From Acidimicrobiia bacterium (GTDB taxonomy: Bacteria > Actinomycetota > Acidimicrobiia > Spongiisociales > JAENVV01), in contig CP070681.1 of the NCBI GenBank assembly GCA_020352575.1, positions 944,089-954,003 on the forward strand: DNA of 9,915 bases, written 5' to 3'. The stretch's first letter is position 1, and every line of letters begins with the position of its first letter. Of the stretch, positions 6,812 to 9,915 are shown piece after piece. Made by a program: the position numbers and the translations under genes. The notes under the pieces were generated by a model. The model had not been told where the DNA came from. It was given only the letters and a program-made list of their open reading frames with translations, and did no database searches.

Positions 6812-7755
6812 GCGGCTCCCTCCACGGCGTGCAGCAGGGCACGATAGACCAGGCGTTGGTCCCCCAAGGCATGCCTGAGGCGCCGCTCCAACGCCCCGAT
6901 CGGCACGAGGTTCTGGGGCGCCCGTGGGTCGGTGTGGACCGGCGCGGCGACGAGCGGGAGGAGCGCCGCGGTGCGGTCGGCCAACCGGGCAGCGTCGACC
7001 AGCGGGAGCGAACCGGGCGCCTCGCATCGCACGACACCACTCCACGCGTGGCGAACCTCGGGGAGCGGGAGTCGCTGATACCACGACCAACGCGCGAACG
7101 TGCCACCGGCACCCAACACGAAGAGCGGGGTGCGCAGACCGGGGGCGAGTTGGCCGACGATCCCCGCTCGCTCCGGTGGCAGGTACGCCACCCGGTGGGT
7201 CTTCACGTACCCGACGACCTCACGTCGTCGGGTGTCGTTGACCGGGCCGTCACCGATCACGAAGGTGCCGTGGTCCGCGAGCTCCGCAATCAGCTCCGCC
7301 TCTGCACGGCGCATCGACCCATGGAAGCGGGCCACGAGGCGATCGGGGTCGTCGGACGGCTCGGACTCGACGTCGAACGAGACGGGCGGTTCGCCCGGCA
7401 CCTCCGCCTCGGCTCCCGACGAGAAGACGGCCAACCTCCTCGTGCGGATGTGGTCGACCTCGGACCTCCGTCCGAGCCGATCCCACACGACCGCACCGAC
7501 GGCGTGTGAACCGGCGATGCCGGGGATCGGCATCCCGTCGGCACGCGGGATGGCCAGCCGTGCGTCGATGCGCCGCACCCCGTCGACGAAACAGACCTGC
7601 GCCACGCCATCGTCCTCGCCCGGCCGTGGTTCCCAGGGCCCCGGCTCCGCATCGCAGTCGACCTGCCCCTCGGAGGGTGCGAGCGCCTCGTCGGGCGCGA
7701 GGGGAGCCCCATATGAGGGGTCCCATGACTCGACGACGAGACGGGGCGACGGCAT
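6808..7755 (-). CDS. nurA: NurA-domain 5'-3' nuclease, HerA partner
   Basis: A 315-residue protein with a NurA domain, an RNase H-like metal-dependent nuclease that degrades DNA ends when driven by HerA. Visible family features are the first catalytic aspartate, D58 in FVDGVRRIDARL, a glutamate (E152) in a helix 17 residues before the second aspartate, D169 in FVIGDGPV, then VVGYVKTHR at 181-188, and a C-terminal PQNLVPIGALERRL (280-293) typical of the domain end. Archaeal NurA has a catalytic His near this last motif; here the matching position seems to be Leu289, though I cannot align it precisely. The start is ATG 7753-7755, because upstream sequence in this frame is the antisense of the response regulator gene. 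No ribosome site precedes it, but a TACGCT -10 ends 7 nt ahead, so the mRNA may be leaderless. It is the first gene of the repair operon and overlaps herA by ATGA. Confidence 0.87.
   Translation of the reverse strand: MPSPRLVVESWDPSYGAPLAPDEALAPSEGQVDCDAEPGPWEPRPGEDDGVAQVCFVDGVRRIDARLAIPRADGMPIPGIAGSHAVGAVVWDRLGRRSEVDHIRTRRLAVFSSGAEAEVPGEPPVSFDVESEPSDDPDRLVARFHGSMRRAEAELIAELADHGTFVIGDGPVNDTRRREVVGYVKTHRVAYLPPERAGIVGQLAPGLRTPLFVLGAGGTFARWSWYQRLPLPEVRHAWSGVVRCEAPGSLPLVDAARLADRTAALLPLVAAPVHTDPRAPQNLVPIGALERRLRHALGDQRLVYRALLHAVEGAA
6819..6823 (-). promoter_or_regulatory. Shine-Dalgarno site setting the herA start
   Basis: GGAGG on the minus strand lies 7 nt before the herA ATG, inside the 3' end of nurA. 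It is the clearest ribosome site in the window and supports the 575-residue herA model over the longer reading frame. Confidence 0.75.
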
Positions 7756-7761
7756 GGGGCG

Positions 7762-7767
7762 AGCGTA
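7762..7767 (-). promoter_or_regulatory. Putative -10 of the nurA-herA-sbcD-sbcC operon (leaderless start)
   Basis: On the minus strand TACGCT (fits TAnnnT) occupies exactly -12 to -7 if transcription starts at the A of the nurA ATG (7755). That spacing, with no ribosome site before nurA, is what a leaderless actinobacterial transcript shows. No good -35 hexamer is seen at 16-18 bp. Inference from motif position only. Confidence 0.45.
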
Positions 7768-7806
7768 GAGGCGAGGTGTGACAGAAACGGGCCACCTCCC
7801 CGGCCG

Positions 7807-7812
7807 TATGAT
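7807..7812 (+). promoter_or_regulatory. Putative -10 (TATGAT) of the response regulator gene, leaderless
   Basis: TATGAT, one mismatch from the consensus TATAAT, ends 6 bases before the ATG at 7819. It therefore lies at -12 to -7 of a transcript starting on the start codon itself. No Shine-Dalgarno site precedes the gene. A TTGACA-like GTGACA at 7778-7783 is too far upstream (23-bp spacer) to be a normal -35 partner. The two promoters in this 63-bp gap are back to back and their upstream halves would overlap around 7784-7790. Confidence 0.55.
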
Positions 7813-7818
7813 TGCCAG

Positions 7819-8472
7819 ATGCCGGGGACGAGCGTCGTGATCGCGGAGGATTCGACGCTGCTCCGCGACGGACTCGTCCGCCTCCTCTCCGACTCGGGCA
7901 TCAGGGTGAAGGCTGCGCTGGAGGACGCCACGAAGCTGTTCGAGGTCGTTGCGGGGGACCCGCCCGACGTGGTCATGCTCGACGTGCGCATGCCGCCAAC
8001 CCACACCACCGAGGGACTCGAGGCCGCACTCGCCCTCCGCGACCACTTCCCCGACATCGGGGTCCTCGTGCTGTCCCAACACCTCGAGCCGAGGTATGCC
8101 CTCCAGCTGTTGGCGGGGAACCCGGGCGGGGTCGGCTACCTGCTCAAGGAACGCATCAGCGATTCCCGGGAGCTGGCCTCCTCGATCCAGCGCTTGGCGG
8201 ACGGTTCCTCGGTGATCGACGACCACGTCGTGGACCGCCTCCTCAACCGCAGCCGGTCGGTCAGCGCGATCGACGCGCTCACCGACCGGGAACGCGACGT
8301 CCTCCGCCTGATGGCGGCGGGCCGCGCCAACGCCGAGATCGGTGATGAGCTGTTCATCTCGGCCAAGACGATCGAAGCGCACGTCCGGTCGATCTTCCAG
8401 AAGCTGGAACTCCCCGAGCACCATGGGAACCGTCGAGTGCTCGCCGTCCTGGAGTGGCTGCGCAGCAACTAG
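7819..8472 (+). CDS. NarL/FixJ-family two-component response regulator
   Basis: A 217-residue DNA-binding response regulator. The receiver domain (about 4-120) has the acidic pair E10-D11, phospho-acceptor D55 in VVMLDVRMPP, switch residue S86 in VLVLSQH and K110 in YLLKERI, so it should accept phosphate. A LuxR-type helix-turn-helix follows at about 152-200 (LTDRERDVLRLMAAGRANAE, then recognition helix SAKTIEAHVRSIFQKL). The histidine kinase gene 237 bp downstream on the same strand is of the type that pairs with NarL-family regulators and is the likely partner. A 12-bp hairpin lies between them, so they may be separate transcripts. The gene diverges from the repair operon across 63 bp, so it could act on that promoter, but nothing in the sequence shows this. 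The family call is firm; target genes are unknown. Confidence 0.95.
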   Translation: MPGTSVVIAEDSTLLRDGLVRLLSDSGIRVKAALEDATKLFEVVAGDPPDVVMLDVRMPPTHTTEGLEAALALRDHFPDIGVLVLSQHLEPRYALQLLAGNPGGVGYLLKERISDSRELASSIQRLADGSSVIDDHVVDRLLNRSRSVSAIDALTDRERDVLRLMAAGRANAEIGDELFISAKTIEAHVRSIFQKLELPEHHGNRRVLAVLEWLRSN

Positions 8473-8482
8473 GTCCCCACGC

Positions 8483-8514
8483 GAGGAGACCGGGACCGAA
8501 GCCCCGGTCTCCTC
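8483..8514 (+). terminator. Terminator-like hairpin after the response regulator gene
   Basis: A perfect 12-bp inverted repeat (GAGGAGACCGGG at 8483-8494, CCCGGTCTCCTC at 8503-8514) with an 8-nt loop starts 10 bp after the stop codon. The following bases are C-rich with no T tract, so it may be a weak terminator or a 3'-end stabilising structure. Confidence 0.6.
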
Positions 8515-8609
8515 CCCCTGTCATGTGCCCGAGAACGTCGAGGAGGAGACGCTCTCGAAGAAGCCGACGGCTACTCCCCGGCGGACACCTCACCCATCGA
8601 ACCAAAATG

Positions 8610-8650
8610 GGAGCGGTGGCGCATCAGGGTTAGCCCTGAAATCCCGCTCC
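8610..8650. promoter_or_regulatory. Nested inverted repeat upstream of the histidine kinase: possible operator or structured 5' leader
   Basis: The outer arms GGAGCGG (8610-8616) and CCGCTCC (8644-8650) enclose inner arms TCAGGG (8624-8629) and CCCTGA (8634-8639) around a TTAG loop. The inner 16-bp dyad resembles the short dyads bound by NarL/LuxR-type dimers, and the adjacent gene encodes such a regulator. Alternatively the whole element folds as an RNA hairpin with a 7/4 internal loop. CCCAT (8593-8597) can also pair with ATGGG (8607-8611), which would compete with the outer stem. I match it to no riboswitch class I know. Confidence 0.4.
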
Positions 8651-8709
8651 TCGTGCCGAGGCGACCGCACACCGTGCATTCCGTCGGGGTCGTGTGGCAG
8701 ACTCCCCTC

Positions 8710-9915
8710 GTGCTCGCCAGGCTGTCCCTTCCCCTCCGGCGGATCGGTGCCCTCGAAGGCATCGTCGGGTTCGTCACGTCGCTCTTCCTCTTCATCACGA
8801 TCGCGTCAACGGTCGCCAACCCCTGCGGCCTCTGTGAGCCCGGGCGCCTCTCCCCCTCCGTGGACGTGGCCGCCTCCATCCTCCTCGTGGCCGCAGGGAT
8901 CTTCCTCCGGGTCCGCCGGCCGAGGAACGCGATCTGGCTCCTCCTGGTCGCGGCGGCGTGGGGCCGGCTCATCGAACTCTCCCTCGTGCACCTCGGTGAG
9001 GCGAACGTCGAGGTGATCTGGCATTCCCTGCGGAACCTCCTGCTCGTCGCCGTGCCATGGCACATCGCCATCGTCTTCCCCACCGGCAGGGCCCTGCGCG
9101 GCTTCCGGTGGCTCGTCGCCGCGTGGTACGTGTGGGCGGTCACCGCCTCCACCATTCGTGCCTTCCTCGTCGACTGGGCACTCATGGTGTCCGAGGGTGA
9201 TGCCACGATGCTTCGTCCGAGCTTCGACGGCTGGGAGGGATGGGGGTCGATCCTCGCCGCGGTGCCCCGGGTGTCCGACGCGCTCATCGTTGCATCGATC
9301 GTCGCCATCCTCGTGCGGTGGGCCACCGGCAACCGGTCGGTGCGGAGGGCGTTCACCCCTTTGTTCGTCGTCCTCCCGCTCCTCCTCGCCGACGTCTTCG
9401 CCGACCTGTTCGGCGAGGGCATCGCAGTGCTCGATGGCATCTCGATCATCACCCAGCAGGTCGTCGCCTTCGCCCTTCCGGCCACCGTGGTGCTCGGCAT
9501 CGTGGGGCCCCGCATCTGGGAGGGGAAGATCGCCCGACTCATCGACGACCTCGAAACGGCCGTGACGCTCCGCCAGGTCGAGGAGGCCACCCGGTCAGCG
9601 CTCGAGGACCGCTCCGTGGAACTCCTCGCCTGGCTGCCCGAGCTCGGCGCCTGGCGTGACGCGTCCGGCGTCCTCCGCGACGCACCACCGGGCCAGATGC
9701 AGACGGATGTCGTGTTGTCCGGTGACCTCCTCGGCGTCATCTGCCATGACGAGACATCCGACCTCCCACTCATGTCCTCGGTGGCCTCGACCGTCGCCCT
9801 CGCACTCCGACGCATCCAGCTCCAGGCAGAGGTCGAAGCCCGGCTCGAGGAGGTGCAGCGATCCAGGCGACGGATCGTCGAGGCAGCGGACGAGGCGCGG
9901 AGGGCCATCGAGCGG
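8710..9915 (+). CDS. Multi-pass membrane sensor histidine kinase (NarL-partner type), 3'-truncated by the window edge
   Basis: The frame is open to the right edge, giving 402 residues. About eight hydrophobic segments (roughly 12-35, 50-68, 73-93, 106-125, 132-153, 181-203, 214-232, 248-266) form the sensor. The loop after the first holds a C39-G-L-C42 pair, and FPTGR (123-127) is a motif I associate with actinobacterial membrane kinases. Residues about 272-370 resemble a degenerate GAF-like domain (WRDASGVLRD, then LLGVICHD). A linker helix follows, then SRRRIVEAADEARRAIER, the lead-in to the HisKA_3 dimerisation helix; the phospho-accepting His should be just beyond the window, so kinase activity cannot be verified here. 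I chose the GTG start at 8710 because the first membrane segment follows closely and CAGACT lies at -12 to -7; GTG 8692 is possible. Likely partner of the regulator at 7819-8472. Confidence 0.85.
   Translation, partial: MLARLSLPLRRIGALEGIVGFVTSLFLFITIASTVANPCGLCEPGRLSPSVDVAASILLVAAGIFLRVRRPRNAIWLLLVAAAWGRLIELSLVHLGEANVEVIWHSLRNLLLVAVPWHIAIVFPTGRALRGFRWLVAAWYVWAVTASTIRAFLVDWALMVSEGDATMLRPSFDGWEGWGSILAAVPRVSDALIVASIVAILVRWATGNRSVRRAFTPLFVVLPLLLADVFADLFGEGIAVLDGISIITQQVVAFALPATVVLGIVGPRIWEGKIARLIDDLETAVTLRQVEEATRSALEDRSVELLAWLPELGAWRDASGVLRDAPPGQMQTDVVLSGDLLGVICHDETSDLPLMSSVASTVALALRRIQLQAEVEARLEEVQRSRRRIVEAADEARRAIER

Larger units (their letters stand above)
8473..8709. other. Intergenic region between response regulator and kinase genes
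   Basis: This 237-bp gap holds the hairpin at 8483-8514 and the nested repeat at 8610-8650. I see no convincing gene here. The frame of the kinase is open back to 8473, but with GTG codons only (8653, 8674, 8692, 8710). An AT-rich patch near 8601-8608 (ending CAAAAT) and CAGACT at 8698-8703 are weak -10 candidates; the latter would make the kinase transcript leaderless from GTG 8710. Confidence 0.5.

Noticed and set aside
3986..6847. Plus-strand frames of 453 and 496 codons opposite sbcD and herA
   Set aside because: Compositionally biased with no recognisable motifs, and antisense to well-supported genes.
6812..7090. A 93-residue N-terminal extension of HerA starting at ATG 7090
   Set aside because: The extension overlaps nurA in another frame, is Pro/Arg/Gly-rich, and the internal ATG at 6811 has a strong ribosome site and an ATGA overlap.
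7756..8424. A 223-residue N-terminal extension of NurA
   Set aside because: It is antisense to the response regulator and crosses the divergent promoter gap.
8571..9908. A 445-codon minus-strand frame opposite the kinase
   Set aside because: The plus strand encodes a coherent membrane kinase with GAF-like and dimerisation segments; the minus frame is Arg/Ser/Thr-rich with no motif and is a mirror of it.

Overview
The window looks like a chromosomal segment of a high-GC actinobacterium. The evidence is the strong G/C preference at third codon positions, GTG as well as ATG starts, NarL-type two-component genes of actinobacterial style, an ECF sigma factor, and what look like leaderless promoters. 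I lean towards the Acidimicrobiia, but that placement is inference from gene content. I see no tRNA, rRNA, CRISPR array, insertion sequence or phage gene.

Layout. Positions 3-527 (+) hold the 3' part of an ECF sigma factor gene whose start lies left of the window. A short intergenic region with a strong hairpin at 566-590 separates it from a convergent minus-strand block of five genes (616-7755). In transcription order (right to left) these are a NurA-type nuclease, a HerA-type hexameric ATPase, SbcD/Mre11, SbcC/Rad50, and a cobalamin-binding regulator with an excisionase-type helix-turn-helix. The first four are joined by 4-nt ATGA overlaps (nurA/herA, sbcD/sbcC) or an abutting stop and start (herA/sbcD). 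The fifth follows 29 bp after sbcC. A 63-bp divergent intergenic region (7756-7818) separates this block from a NarL/FixJ response regulator (7819-8472, +). Then come a 237-bp spacer with a terminator-like hairpin and a nested inverted repeat, and a multi-pass sensor histidine kinase (8710 to the right edge, +), which is cut just before its expected H-box.

How the genes fit together. NurA, HerA, Mre11 and Rad50 form the DNA-end resection machinery best known from thermophilic archaea, where the four genes are often clustered. Here they form one compact bacterial operon. Mre11-Rad50 would recognise and trim broken ends, and HerA-NurA would do long-range resection. The regulator at the end of the operon keeps the W-x9-EH and E-x-H-x-x-G cobalamin motifs of the CarH/LitR B12 photoreceptors, and it converges on an ECF sigma factor gene. 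That raises the untested idea of light- or cobalamin-linked control. The response regulator and kinase to the right are probably an independent two-component system.
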